DNA from: Paenibacillus solanacearum
GTDB lineage: Bacteria; Bacillota; Bacilli; Paenibacillales; NBRC-103111
Assembly (NCBI RefSeq): GCF_910593845.1
Contig: NZ_CAJVAS010000005.1
Coordinates: 62,001 to 126,000, forward strand
Length of the DNA stretch: 64,000 nucleotides
Reading direction: 5' to 3'
The translations under genes were made by a program, and so were the position numbers. The notes below the pieces were generated by a model. That model was not told the origin of the DNA and did not search any database. It saw only the letters and a list, made by a program, of their open reading frames with translations. Positions 35,477-43,450 of this stretch are shown here, piece by piece; the stretch's first letter is position 1; every line of letters begins with the position of its first letter.

Positions 35477-36523
35477 TCATCCGCCGGACGACGTCATCCC
35501 GCGCTTGTTGCGGCGCAGCAAATAAGCAAAAAACGGGGCGCCCATGAACGCCGTCACAATGCCGAGCGGCAGCTCCGTCGGGCTGAGCAGCGTGCGGGCG
35601 ATCGTATCCGCCCACAGCACATAGACCGCGCCGCCGATCAATGAGAGCGGTAACAGCAAGCGGTAGTCCGGACCGACCAGCAATCGGAGCAGATGCGGGA
35701 TCAGCAGGCCGACGAAGGCGATGACGCCGGACACGGACACAGCCGCCGCCGTAATCAACGTCGAGACGAGCAGCACGATCAGCTTGGTCCGCTCGACGTG
35801 AACGCCGAGATGTGCAGCCTGCCGCTCCCCGAGCGCAAACAAATTCATTGCCCGGCCGTATCCGAGCAATATCGCGGCGCCGAGCGCAAGATAAGGCAGC
35901 AGCACAACCGAATACGACCACCCGCGCAGCGCCAAGCTCCCCATCAGCCAAAAAATAATTTCGTTAATGACTTGCTTGGACATCGCGACCATAAGCGATA
36001 CGAACGCACCCAGAAAAGCCTGCATCACGACGCCGGACAAAAGAACCGTCTCCATCCGCAGCTTGCCATCGGTCCGCGCGAGCAGCAGCACGGTTCCGAG
36101 CGAGAGCATCCCCGTCAGGAAGGCGACGACCGGAACCGTCCACTGGCCGAACAAGGCGTACTGCAGCCCGAACAAGATGAGAAAGGCGGCGCCCACCGAT
36201 GCTCCCGACGATACGCCGAGCGTATATGGATCAGCCAGCGGATTGCGCAGCACGCCCTGGAAGGCGGCGCCGGCCAGCCCGAGAGCCGCCCCCACGAGCA
36301 TGCCAAGCACGACGCGCGGCAGACGAACCCGCCAAATAATTTGCTCCGACGCGGCGTTCCAGTCGGCTGCGATCCGGTCACCAAGTCCGGGAATTTGATG
36401 CAACATAATCTTCCATACATGCATCAGCGGAATCGGCACCGCGCCGATGGACAAAGCCGCGGTTGCGGACAGCAAAAGCAGGGCGAATGACGCCCCGCCC
36501 CAAATCCACAGCTTCCGCTTCAT
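35477..36523 (-). CDS. btuC: Corrinoid ABC transporter permease (FecCD family)
   Basis: A 348-residue membrane protein with about ten segments, of the FecCD/BtuC family. The LGVSSGASVGAAFLILFG block and GVIAFVGLLIPHLLRLLVG are characteristic. It starts at ATG 36523, directly after the btuF stop, so the two are translationally coupled. With BtuD and BtuF it forms the importer expected for vitamin B12 or precursors. Confidence 0.9.
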   Translation of the reverse strand: MKRKLWIWGGASFALLLLSATAALSIGAVPIPLMHVWKIMLHQIPGLGDRIAADWNAASEQIIWRVRLPRVVLGMLVGAALGLAGAAFQGVLRNPLADPYTLGVSSGASVGAAFLILFGLQYALFGQWTVPVVAFLTGMLSLGTVLLLARTDGKLRMETVLLSGVVMQAFLGAFVSLMVAMSKQVINEIIFWLMGSLALRGWSYSVVLLPYLALGAAILLGYGRAMNLFALGERQAAHLGVHVERTKLIVLLVSTLITAAAVSVSGVIAFVGLLIPHLLRLLVGPDYRLLLPLSLIGGAVYVLWADTIARTLLSPTELPLGIVTAFMGAPFFAYLLRRNKRGMTSSGG

Positions 36524-37543
36524 CTATTTCACCCGTTCCGGGTAGATGCCTTTGGCGAATTCGACGAGCGCCTGGGTAATTCTCGGTCCCGGCCGGCTCA
36601 TCGTATCCTTGTCCACGCCCGCGAGCTTGTTCGATTTAACCGCCTCGATCTGATTCCAGCCGCTGCGCTCGCGAATGATTTGATCGAGCGTTTTTTTCGA
36701 CTGGTCGTCGATCAAATTTTTCGGATACAAAATGACTTGCGGATTCGCCGCAATAATTTTTTCTTCGCTGATCTTCACGTAGCCTTTCTCACTGGACGCC
36801 ACGTTGACGCCGCCCGATAACGTGATCAGCTCGTCGATAAACTCGCCCTTTCCGACCGTCCAGCCCGGCGAAAATTCGATGAACACTTTTTTCTTCTGCT
36901 CCGGCGCCACGTCTTTGACGGCGTCCGTCACCTTCTTGCGGTCCGCTTCCATCGAGGCGGCCAGCTTCTCGGCCTGCTCCTGGCGGTCAAAAATTTGACC
37001 CATCATGCGAACGTTGCGGATCACATCATTGATCGTCTTCGGCTCCAGCTTGAACAGGTTCACCTTCAGCCCGCGCAGCTTCTCGACGGCCGGCGTCTGC
37101 ATCGACACCCCGGTCACGACCAGATCGGCCCCGGCGGCGATCAGCGCTTCTTCGTTCGGCTTGACGATGCTCCCAAGCTTCGGCTTCGCTTTCGCTTCCG
37201 CCGGATAGTCGCAAAAATCCGACACGCCGACGATTTTATCGCCGAGCCCGAGCGCGAACAGCGTCTCCGTCTCCGCCGGCGAAACCGATGCGATACGTTC
37301 CGGCGCCTTCGCAAACACGAATTCTTTGCCCGTCGCATCCGTGACCTTCAGCGGATATACGGTCTTCTTCGCCGCATTCCCCGCCTGCACCTCGCCCCCG
37401 CCTGCTTTCGGCGGGGCGGCGGCTTCCCCTTGCCCCTCCAGCTTGTCTTTGGCGCCGCAGCCGACCATGACCGCCGCAAGCGCAGCCGATAGCGAAACGA
37501 CCGCGATCGACCGTTTCAGTTTATTCCAGCGATTGTCCCACAT
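36524..37543 (-). CDS. btuF: Cobalamin-binding lipoprotein of the ABC importer
   Basis: A 339-residue periplasmic-binding-type protein anchored by lipid. The signal peptide ends in the lipobox VGCG (Cys about residue 29). The mature part has an ERIASVSPAETETLFALGLGDKIVGVS start and a C-terminal RPGPRITQALVEFAKGIYP typical of the BtuF/FhuD fold. Two starts are possible, ATG 37543 (9 bases after GGGAG) and ATG 37552 (abutting that site); the first is preferred. It is the first structural gene after the riboswitch and putative leader ORF. Confidence 0.88.
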   Translation of the reverse strand: MWDNRWNKLKRSIAVVSLSAALAAVMVGCGAKDKLEGQGEAAAPPKAGGGEVQAGNAAKKTVYPLKVTDATGKEFVFAKAPERIASVSPAETETLFALGLGDKIVGVSDFCDYPAEAKAKPKLGSIVKPNEEALIAAGADLVVTGVSMQTPAVEKLRGLKVNLFKLEPKTINDVIRNVRMMGQIFDRQEQAEKLAASMEADRKKVTDAVKDVAPEQKKKVFIEFSPGWTVGKGEFIDELITLSGGVNVASSEKGYVKISEEKIIAANPQVILYPKNLIDDQSKKTLDQIIRERSGWNQIEAVKSNKLAGVDKDTMSRPGPRITQALVEFAKGIYPERVK

Positions 37544-37635
37544 CCCACTCATCTCCCGTAAGTACGCAATTAGCGACGTTTCTCCCCTGATTCCGATCGA
37601 AACCTCTTCGATGACCCTGCTTCACGTAAAAGTCG

Positions 37636-37743
37636 TTAAAAAAGCCCCCGGCTCCGCAAGTACGGCAGCAGGGGGCACCCTGTTCGATTCGCTTTCGGCG
37701 CCCGTACGTCTATCGTCGGATCTGCCGCATCGCAAGTGTGCAT
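37636..37743 (-). CDS. Putative 35-residue leader peptide between B12 riboswitch and btuF
   Basis: On the minus strand an ATG (37743) sits 6 bases after AAAGGAG, and the frame stays open for 35 codons (MHTCDAADPTIDVRAPKANR at the N-terminus), ending in TAA within the T run of the terminator at 37644-37676. Its ribosome site can be masked by a hairpin, TCCTTT/AAAGGA (about 37751-37768). A ribosome translating it would unwind the terminator stem. This suggests translation-dependent attenuation; no homologue is known to me and expression is untested. Confidence 0.4.
   Translation of the reverse strand: MHTCDAADPTIDVRAPKANRTGCPLLPYLRSRGLF
37638..37676 (-). terminator. Attenuator terminator before btuF
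   Basis: Minus-strand GCCCCC and GGGGGC arms, with further pairing inside, precede a run of six T. It lies between the riboswitch aptamer and btuF. Confidence 0.85.
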
Positions 37744-37783
37744 GTTCTGCTCCTTTTCCTCGAAAGGATACAACGGTCATCCC

Positions 37784-37968
37784 GTTCAGGCAGGTTTCCT
37801 GGCTCATGGATCGCGGAACATCCGCAAGGCCCCAGCCTTCCCATTCATAAGAACAGTGGCATAACATGGAGCTTGGATCCAATGACAGTGGCGGGACCGC
37901 GCCGGATTCGCACCGGCTTCCCTTTTAACCCGCGGGCTTGCATGATTCGTAAGCCGGGGCACCCGAAC
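37784..37968 (-). promoter_or_regulatory. Cobalamin riboswitch
   Basis: The minus strand shows GGGTGCC, GAAGCCGGTGCGAATCCGG, the GCGGTCCCGCCACTGT core, GCCACTG, GGGAAGGC and the B12-box GAGCCAGGAAACCTGCC. The closing stem P1 pairs GTTCGGG (37962-37968) with CCTGAAC (37784-37790). Adenosylcobalamin should repress the btu-cob operon. Confidence 0.96.
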
Positions 37969-38027
37969 AGCTCTATTCAATTCCCGAAACTTCCGCATTC
38001 GCAGCCGTGTCCCGGGCGTACCGCATC

Positions 38028-38549
38028 TTATTTCTGCGCAATCTGCTTCATGACCTGCTTCGACTTTTCCATGTTCGGCGCATTCGCCGGGATAAAGGCG
38101 TAAAGGTCTTTGCCGTTAAAATTCAACTCGGTAAACCATTTGGTCTTCTCCATCGGTATACCGTACAGATGTTTCTGCGTCTTGCCGTCCTCCGTAATTT
38201 CCAGCACGCCGTCGGGGAAATCTTCCGCCTTGGCCAGATCGTCCAGCGGAACGTAGCCGCCCTGCTGTCCGAGCGCCTTGAACTGCTGTGTCGGAATAAT
38301 AATAATGCCGTTCTCCGCCGCAGCGATTTCCACCATTAATTTCTCCACCGAAAAGATCGGCGTTGTCAGCACCTTTACCGTCGGAGCCGTACCGAGCTTC
38401 GCTTGCAGCGATTGTCCCAGCTTATCCGCCACTTCATTCGGCACACCGGTTGCGGACATCAAGAAAATCGGCACATCCGCCTTCGGCCCCCCGCCGCATC
38501 CAGCCAGTACAAAAAGCAGCAGCAGAGCAATCAGCACATTCCGTCTCAT
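38028..38549 (-). CDS. Hypothetical lipoprotein
   Basis: A 173-residue protein with a lipoprotein signal (MRRNVLIALLLLFVLAGC) whose lipobox is LAGC, Cys18. The mature part is soluble, with an IFLMSATGVPNEVADKLGQ start and a C-terminal region rich in Phe/Asn/Lys. It resembles the ligand-binding half of small ABC-type lipoproteins, but I do not recognise a family. It lies just upstream of the B12 riboswitch on the same strand, with no terminator seen between them, so readthrough into the riboswitch is possible. Confidence 0.65.
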   Translation of the reverse strand: MRRNVLIALLLLFVLAGCGGGPKADVPIFLMSATGVPNEVADKLGQSLQAKLGTAPTVKVLTTPIFSVEKLMVEIAAAENGIIIIPTQQFKALGQQGGYVPLDDLAKAEDFPDGVLEITEDGKTQKHLYGIPMEKTKWFTELNFNGKDLYAFIPANAPNMEKSKQVMKQIAQK

Positions 38550-38646
38550 GAAGCTTCTCTGTCCCTTCTTTGCCGGCCGGCAGCGCCCCGGCTTTCTATT
38601 GCTTCATCTTACCATAAACAAGCTTCCGTTTTCAAAACGTTTGCGC

Positions 38647-38673
38647 AAAAAAAGAAGCCGATTACGACCGGCC
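38647..38673 (-). terminator. Terminator overlapping the Spo0E-like stop codon
   Basis: GCCG and CGGC arms around the stop codon are followed by a long T run on the minus strand. The stem is short. Confidence 0.6.
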
Positions 38674-38931
38674 TCTCTTGTTCTGGTTCATGAATTCATT
38701 AATTTTCTTGTCAAGCTCCATGCTGATCTCGACGACTTGCTCCGAAGTGAGGCTGCAGCCGCTTTGCACGAGCTTCTCCAGCTCGATACGCAGCCGGTAT
38801 ATATCGTCTTCTAAAGATAATGCAGATGAGGCCTGTTTTTTTTCTCCAAAAAACCACTTAGCCTTTTGATCGTTTTCACGAATCCATCCGAAATGCAAGT
38901 ACCGGCGAAGTTGATATTCCGGAAAAGCCAT
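38662..38931 (-). CDS. Spo0E-like aspartyl-phosphate phosphatase
   Basis: An 89-residue protein whose C-terminal half matches the Spo0E family: two helices with the SLTSEQVVEISMELDKKINEF signature, in which the S-x-E-L-D core is the catalytic motif. Family members dephosphorylate Spo0A~P and restrain sporulation entry. Unusually it has an N-terminal extension of about 35 residues (MAFPEYQLRRYLHFGWIREN) of unknown role. GGGAGGGATG precedes ATG 38931. It is a single gene. The family call depends on a short motif, so some doubt remains. Confidence 0.75.
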   Translation of the reverse strand: MAFPEYQLRRYLHFGWIRENDQKAKWFFGEKKQASSALSLEDDIYRLRIELEKLVQSGCSLTSEQVVEISMELDKKINEFMNQNKRGRS

Positions 38932-39071
38932 TTTGCATCCCTCCCACTACATATCTTTAGTCCTATGGAAGAGGAGCTCCATAAACTATTAATATATGAA
39001 ACTTCTCTACTATAAAGATACCAGTTTTGGAATCGTTTGAAAATGACTTATTTTGGCGTATGCTGTCGAAT

Positions 39072-40271
39072 TTACAGCTTTTGGATAAACTTTCCTATAC
39101 GTTCGATCGCTTCTGTCAGCTGATTCACGGAATAAGCATACGAGCAGCGCAAAAAGCCCTCGCCGCCACTCCCGAATACATGCCCCGGCACCGCTGCGAC
39201 TTTAGCCTCAAACAACAACCGCTGGGCAAATTCCTCTGAACTAAGCCCCGTCGACTGGATCGACGGAAACGCATAAAATGCTCCCTGCGGCTCATGGCAC
39301 TCCAGTCCGATCTGGCGGAATCCTTGCACCACCAACCGGCGGCGCTGGTTATACGACTCGACCATCCGGTCCTTCTCTTCCATCCCGTTCCGGAGCGCTT
39401 CCAGCGCGGCAACCTGCCCCATCGAAGGCGCGCACATGACCGTATATTGATGAATCTTGAGCATGGCCGAGATCAGCTCCCGGTGGCCGCAAGCATAGCC
39501 CATCCGCCAGCCGGTCATCGCGAACGCCTTGGAGAAGCCGCTCACCAGAATCGTCCGGTCGCGCATGCCGGGCAGCGAAGCGAAGCTGACGTGCTTTTGC
39601 TCGTACGTTAATTCGGCGTAAATTTCATCGGAGATGACGATCAGATCATGCTCTTCGACCACTTTGGCGATCGGCAGCCAGTCCTCGTACGTCATGATGC
39701 CCCCGGTCGGATTGCTCGGGTAGCACAGGATGAGCAGCTTGGACTTTGGCGTTATGGCTGCTTTCAGCGACTCGGCCGTCAGCTTGAACTGATCCTTGGC
39801 GAACGTTTCGATGCCGACGGGAATGCCGCCGCCGATCCTCGCGATCGGGTTATAGGAAATGTAGCACGGTTCCGGAATAAGTATTTCATCCCCGGGAGAC
39901 ACGAGCGCCCGCAGCGCCAAATCGATCGCCTCGCTGCCGCCTACGGTGACCAGCACCTCGTCGGAAGGCTCATACAGCAGCTGGAACGAATCGTACAAAT
40001 ATTCGGCAATCGCTTCCCGCAGCTCGGGCAAGCCTGCGTTCGGCGTATATTTCGTATTGCCGCGCTCCAGCGAGTAGACGCAAGCTTCGCGCACATGCCA
40101 TGGCGTGCTGAAATCCGGTTCGCCGACGCCGAGGGAAATGATGTCTTTGCTGCCATTCACCAGATCAAAAAACTTCCGAATGCCCGAGGGCTCGATTTCC
40201 CGTACCAACGGCGCCAAATAACGGCTCATGGAAGCGTCTTTTTGCGCTTGATCCTGTTTATGCTCTATCAT
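39072..40271 (-). CDS. PLP aminotransferase, class I/II (PatA/AlaA-like)
   Basis: A 399-residue aminotransferase. The PLP lysine lies in VSGFSKAFAMTGWRMGYA, with CYPSNPTGGIMT and SDEIYAELTYE contacting the cofactor, and the C-terminal arginine in GGEGFLRCSYAYS. The start ISLGVGEPDFSTPWHV is typical of PatA/AspC-like enzymes. ATG 40271 is preceded by GAGG. It lies 16 bases downstream of an Lrp-family regulator gene, so the regulator probably controls it in response to an amino acid. Confidence 0.88.
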   Translation of the reverse strand: MIEHKQDQAQKDASMSRYLAPLVREIEPSGIRKFFDLVNGSKDIISLGVGEPDFSTPWHVREACVYSLERGNTKYTPNAGLPELREAIAEYLYDSFQLLYEPSDEVLVTVGGSEAIDLALRALVSPGDEILIPEPCYISYNPIARIGGGIPVGIETFAKDQFKLTAESLKAAITPKSKLLILCYPSNPTGGIMTYEDWLPIAKVVEEHDLIVISDEIYAELTYEQKHVSFASLPGMRDRTILVSGFSKAFAMTGWRMGYACGHRELISAMLKIHQYTVMCAPSMGQVAALEALRNGMEEKDRMVESYNQRRRLVVQGFRQIGLECHEPQGAFYAFPSIQSTGLSSEEFAQRLLFEAKVAAVPGHVFGSGGEGFLRCSYAYSVNQLTEAIERIGKFIQKL

Positions 40272-40287
40272 TGTTCCTCAGCGTCCT

Positions 40288-40779
40288 TTACGGTGAGATT
40301 AGAAGACGGCGGTCATCCTCATGATCCTCGAACGTAATGCCGTCCTGCTTGTATTTTTTTAAAATAAAATGCGTCTTCGTCGACAGCACCCGATCGATCG
40401 GGGACAGCTTGTTGGATACGAAGGACGCCACTTCTTTCAGCGTTTTCCCTTCAATCTCCACCAGCAGGTCGTACGCTCCGGACATCAAATAAACGGATTT
40501 CACTTCCGGATACAGGTAGATGCGCTCCGCGATGGCATCGAAGCCGCGCCCGCGCTCCGGCGTAATTTGCACCTCGATGAGGGCGGTCACCTTCTCGTTG
40601 TCGACCTTTGCCCAGTTGACGACCGTGGCGTATTTAACGATGACGTGCGCCTCTTCCAGCTCCCGGATCGCCTCCGCCACTTCCGCCTCCGACGCGCCCA
40701 GCATGGTCGCGATCAAGGCCGGCGAACGCCGCGCGTCCTCCTTCAGCAGATCGACGATCTTCATCTTAAATTGTTCCAT
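40288..40779 (-). CDS. Lrp/AsnC-family transcriptional regulator
   Basis: A 163-residue regulator. The N-terminal helix-turn-helix spans about residues 5-50 (LIATMLGASEAEVAEAIRELE). The C-terminal RAM ligand domain contains GRGFDAIAERI and SGAYDLLVEIEGKTLKEV. Its family binds amino acids as effectors and regulates their metabolism. ATG 40779 lies 8 bases after GGAGGAGG. Upstream, TTGCCA, 18 bases and TAATAT (about 40816-40845, minus) is a plausible promoter. It is the first gene of the pair with the aminotransferase. Confidence 0.88.
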   Translation of the reverse strand: MEQFKMKIVDLLKEDARRSPALIATMLGASEAEVAEAIRELEEAHVIVKYATVVNWAKVDNEKVTALIEVQITPERGRGFDAIAERIYLYPEVKSVYLMSGAYDLLVEIEGKTLKEVASFVSNKLSPIDRVLSTKTHFILKKYKQDGITFEDHEDDRRLLISP

Positions 40780-40932
40780 GGTTTGGTCCTCCTCCAAAGC
40801 TTATTTTTTCATATTACACCCAAGGGGCTGTATTTGGCAAAGGGAATTGTCGACTCCATACAGCAAGCAGCCCCCATGCAGGCACGGGGGCTGGACGATT
40901 CATCTATATTCAGCAATGGCGTAACGCCGACG

Positions 40933-41211
40933 TTATTCCAGCAGCAGCAGCTTGCGCATGTAGCTTTCAATTTCCCGCTCCCGGTAGGACGGCAGCACCG
41001 TGAATTCGAATTGCGGCTCGCTTCCGCTACCCTCCACCAGCCGTCCGATCGCCACGAGCCGATCATCCTCATCGTACGCAGCGATGACGCGGCGGCTCTG
41101 CGAGCACACTTCGTACATAAGCGGCCCCTCCGCCGCGGAATTGGCGATGGAATCCGCCAACTGCTTGAACTGCGATTCGGCCGGAAGCTCATTATGCAGT
41201 GCGATTTTCAT
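40933..41211 (-). CDS. Small GNAT-like or hypothetical protein
   Basis: A 92-residue soluble protein. AAYDEDDRLVAIGRLVEGSG and FEFTVLPSYREREIESYMRKLLL resemble the middle strands and acetyl-CoA helix of a GNAT acetyltransferase, but the protein is only half the usual length, so it is either a mini-GNAT or a truncated one. GGGAGAACGGGT precedes ATG 41211. A GC-rich inverted repeat (CAGCCCCC/GGGGGCTG, about 40868-40893) follows. Function unknown. Confidence 0.65.
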   Translation of the reverse strand: MKIALHNELPAESQFKQLADSIANSAAEGPLMYEVCSQSRRVIAAYDEDDRLVAIGRLVEGSGSEPQFEFTVLPSYREREIESYMRKLLLLE

Positions 41212-41314
41212 ACCCGTTCTCCCTTCGAGCAGAAATGATAAACAATCACCTTATAAATTATTATACACATAAATGTATATTTATTCAATGCTTATTTCTT
41301 TAACTTCGCCCACG

Positions 41315-41349
41315 AAAAAAGGGCGCTTGTCTCTATGACAAACACCTTT
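41315..41349 (-). terminator. Terminator of cysK
   Basis: Minus-strand hairpin pairing AAGG.G..TTTGTC with GACAAGCGCCCTT, followed by TTTTTT. Confidence 0.8.
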
Positions 41350-41379
41350 CTTTCACTCGTATGCAGCTTTAATGCAGAT

Positions 41380-42309
41380 TTATCCAAAAATGTCCATACT
41401 GAGATACCGCTCGCCCGTATCAGGCGCGATGCACAACACCCGCTTGCCTTTGCCGAGCTTGCGCGCTACCTGCAGTCCGGTCCACACCGAGGCGCCGGCC
41501 GAGGGGCCGACCAATATGCCCTCCAGCCAAGCCAAATCCCGCGTCGTCCGCAGCGCGTCTTCATCGGACACCTGGACGATTTCGTCATAAACGCTCGTAT
41601 TGAGGATCGCGGGAACGAAGCCGGGGCTTGTACCGACCAGCTTATGCGGACCCGGCTGCCCTCCCGACAAGACCGGCGACCCTTTCGGTTCTACGACGTA
41701 AATCTCGATTCCGGGCAGCCTCTCCCGAAGCACCTCGCCGGTCCCCGTGATCGTTCCGCCGGTGCCGGAGGACGCGACGAACGCATCGAGCCGCCCTTCC
41801 ATCTGCTCAATAATTTCCAGTGCCGTCGTCACCCGATGAATGTCCGGGTTCGCCGTATTCTCGAATTGCTGCGGGATGAAGCTGTTCGGTGTACGGTCGC
41901 GCAGCTCGATCGCCTTGCGGATAGCGCCGGGCATCCGCTCCGCCGCCGGCGTGAGCACGACCTCCGCGCCGTACGCCTTCAGCAGGTTGATGCGCTCCTT
42001 CGTCATGTTATCCGGCATGACGAGGATCGCCTTGTATCCTTTCGCAGCCGCGTTCATCGCCAGCCCGATTCCGGTATTGCCGCTCGTCGGCTCGATAATC
42101 GTCGCGCCGGGCTTGATGATTCCGTCCTTCTCCGCCTGCGCAATCAAATTAAACGCCGCACGGTCCTTCACGCTTCCGCTCGGATTGAAATATTCCAGCT
42201 TGACATAAAGCTCCGCGTCGTCTTCCCCGACCAGTCTTCTGACCCGCACCGCCGGCGTATCACCGATCAGCTCCGTGATGCTGTTTACCATTTTCCTGCT
42301 CCCGCTCAT
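41380..42309 (-). CDS. cysK: Cysteine synthase A (O-acetylserine sulfhydrylase)
   Basis: A 309-residue PLP enzyme that makes cysteine from O-acetylserine and sulfide. The PLP lysine lies in NPSGSVKDRAAFNLI, the substrate loop is PTSGNTGIGLAM, and the phosphate-binding loop GTGGTITGTGEVL is intact. The start ATG 42309 is about 10 bases after AAAGGAG. Its promoter (TTGACA, 16 bases, TAAAAT) lies over the end of the czcO gene. The C-terminal SMDIFG is shortened relative to some family members but the core is complete. Confidence 0.93.
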   Translation of the reverse strand: MSGSRKMVNSITELIGDTPAVRVRRLVGEDDAELYVKLEYFNPSGSVKDRAAFNLIAQAEKDGIIKPGATIIEPTSGNTGIGLAMNAAAKGYKAILVMPDNMTKERINLLKAYGAEVVLTPAAERMPGAIRKAIELRDRTPNSFIPQQFENTANPDIHRVTTALEIIEQMEGRLDAFVASSGTGGTITGTGEVLRERLPGIEIYVVEPKGSPVLSGGQPGPHKLVGTSPGFVPAILNTSVYDEIVQVSDEDALRTTRDLAWLEGILVGPSAGASVWTGLQVARKLGKGKRVLCIAPDTGERYLSMDIFG

Positions 42310-42366
42310 GCTGCCGCCGCTCCTTTCGACCTAGCCTGCACTTGGGCTAAGCCGTTGTATTCCCCT

Positions 42367-43431
42367 TTATTTTATCGGATAAGTTCCGTTTGTCAAGCAA
42401 TCGACCACGTGCCGGGCATCCGCTCCCACGCCGCCAAGCAGCGCCGAATTGCGGCTGCGAAGCCACGGCAAGCCCACATAATACAGCCCTGCCACGGGAC
42501 TGATCCCCTTCTCGTGCAGCGGACCTCCCTCCGCATCCAGCGCGCCCGGCACGTCCAGCCACGGATAATCCGGACGAAAGCCGGTAGCCCATACGACATT
42601 GCGCGGCTCTAGCTTCGTGCCGTCGGCGAATTGAACGGCGCCGCCGCGCTGCCCCGTCACTCTCGGTCGCAAACGGACCGTTCCGCTCCGTATCGCCCGC
42701 TTCAGCTCCGGCACGAATACAGGATCCTGCCGGCTGCGCACCGCGCGGCCAAGCGGCGAATCAGCAGGAGCGTTCAATAGGCCGAGGCGGTCCAGCCACC
42801 AGAAGACGCTCCGGTTCATGATGCGCAGCGGTGCGAACCGCAGCCGGCGGCTGACGGCCAAGTGGACTTCACAGCCTTGCGAGGCAAGCTCCAGCGCGAT
42901 TTGCGCTCCGGAGTTGCCGCCGCCCGCCACAAGCACGGCGCCTTCCTGCAGCTGCGCAGAATTCCGGTATTCGGAGGAATGCAGCTGCGCAACGCTGGCC
43001 GGCAGTTGTCCCGCTGCAGCCGGGATGTGCGGCTTGCGGAACGGTCCGGTCGCGATGATAACCTGCCGGGCCGCGTACTCCTCCGCATCGGCAGCGAGGC
43101 GATAGCCCGTACCTTCTCTCGTTAGCCGTGTTACGCTTGCGTTTAGCTTCACAGGCAGCTTGTAATAGTCCGCATAGCGCGCCAAGTAGTCCGCGACTTC
43201 GTCTTTGCCAGGGAAGCCGTCCGGCGCTCCGTCCAGCGGCAAGCCCGGAAGCCCGCTGAACGCGCGCGGCGTAAACAGCGTCAGCGAATCGTACCGTCTT
43301 CGCCACGATTCTCCAACCGCGCCCCCTTCGTCGAGCAGCCTAAACGACCGTCCTGCCTGCTTTAAATAGTACCCCGCGGCAAGCCCTGCTTGACCCGCTC
43401 CGATCACGATAATTTCATCCTTATGGTTCAT
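42367..43431 (-). CDS. czcO: FAD-dependent flavoprotein (CzcO-like)
   Basis: A 354-residue flavin-dependent protein of the flavin-containing monooxygenase superfamily. FAD-binding VIGAGQAGLAAGYYL is at the N-terminus, a second nucleotide motif VAGGGNSGAQIALEL lies mid-protein, and WATGFRPDYPWL near the end. COG2072 members are called CzcO when beside czcD; here the gene lies 19 bases downstream of czcD, supporting that name. The role in metal efflux is unproven. The ATG 43431 has only a weak AGG ribosome site, so translation may depend on the upstream gene. Confidence 0.8.
   Translation of the reverse strand: MNHKDEIIVIGAGQAGLAAGYYLKQAGRSFRLLDEGGAVGESWRRRYDSLTLFTPRAFSGLPGLPLDGAPDGFPGKDEVADYLARYADYYKLPVKLNASVTRLTREGTGYRLAADAEEYAARQVIIATGPFRKPHIPAAAGQLPASVAQLHSSEYRNSAQLQEGAVLVAGGGNSGAQIALELASQGCEVHLAVSRRLRFAPLRIMNRSVFWWLDRLGLLNAPADSPLGRAVRSRQDPVFVPELKRAIRSGTVRLRPRVTGQRGGAVQFADGTKLEPRNVVWATGFRPDYPWLDVPGALDAEGGPLHEKGISPVAGLYYVGLPWLRSRNSALLGGVGADARHVVDCLTNGTYPIK
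42368..42395 (-). promoter_or_regulatory. Promoter of cysK inside the czcO 3' end
   Basis: On the minus strand TTGACA, a 16-base spacer and TAAAAT form a good vegetative promoter, lying over the last codons of the czcO gene. Confidence 0.65.
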
Positions 43432-43450
43432 ATGTCTCACGCCTATAGGT

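Noticed and set aside
37622..37882. 86-codon frame over the cobalamin riboswitch
   Set aside because: It runs through the conserved aptamer core and has no ribosome site; the shorter leader ORF with AAAGGAG is the better candidate.
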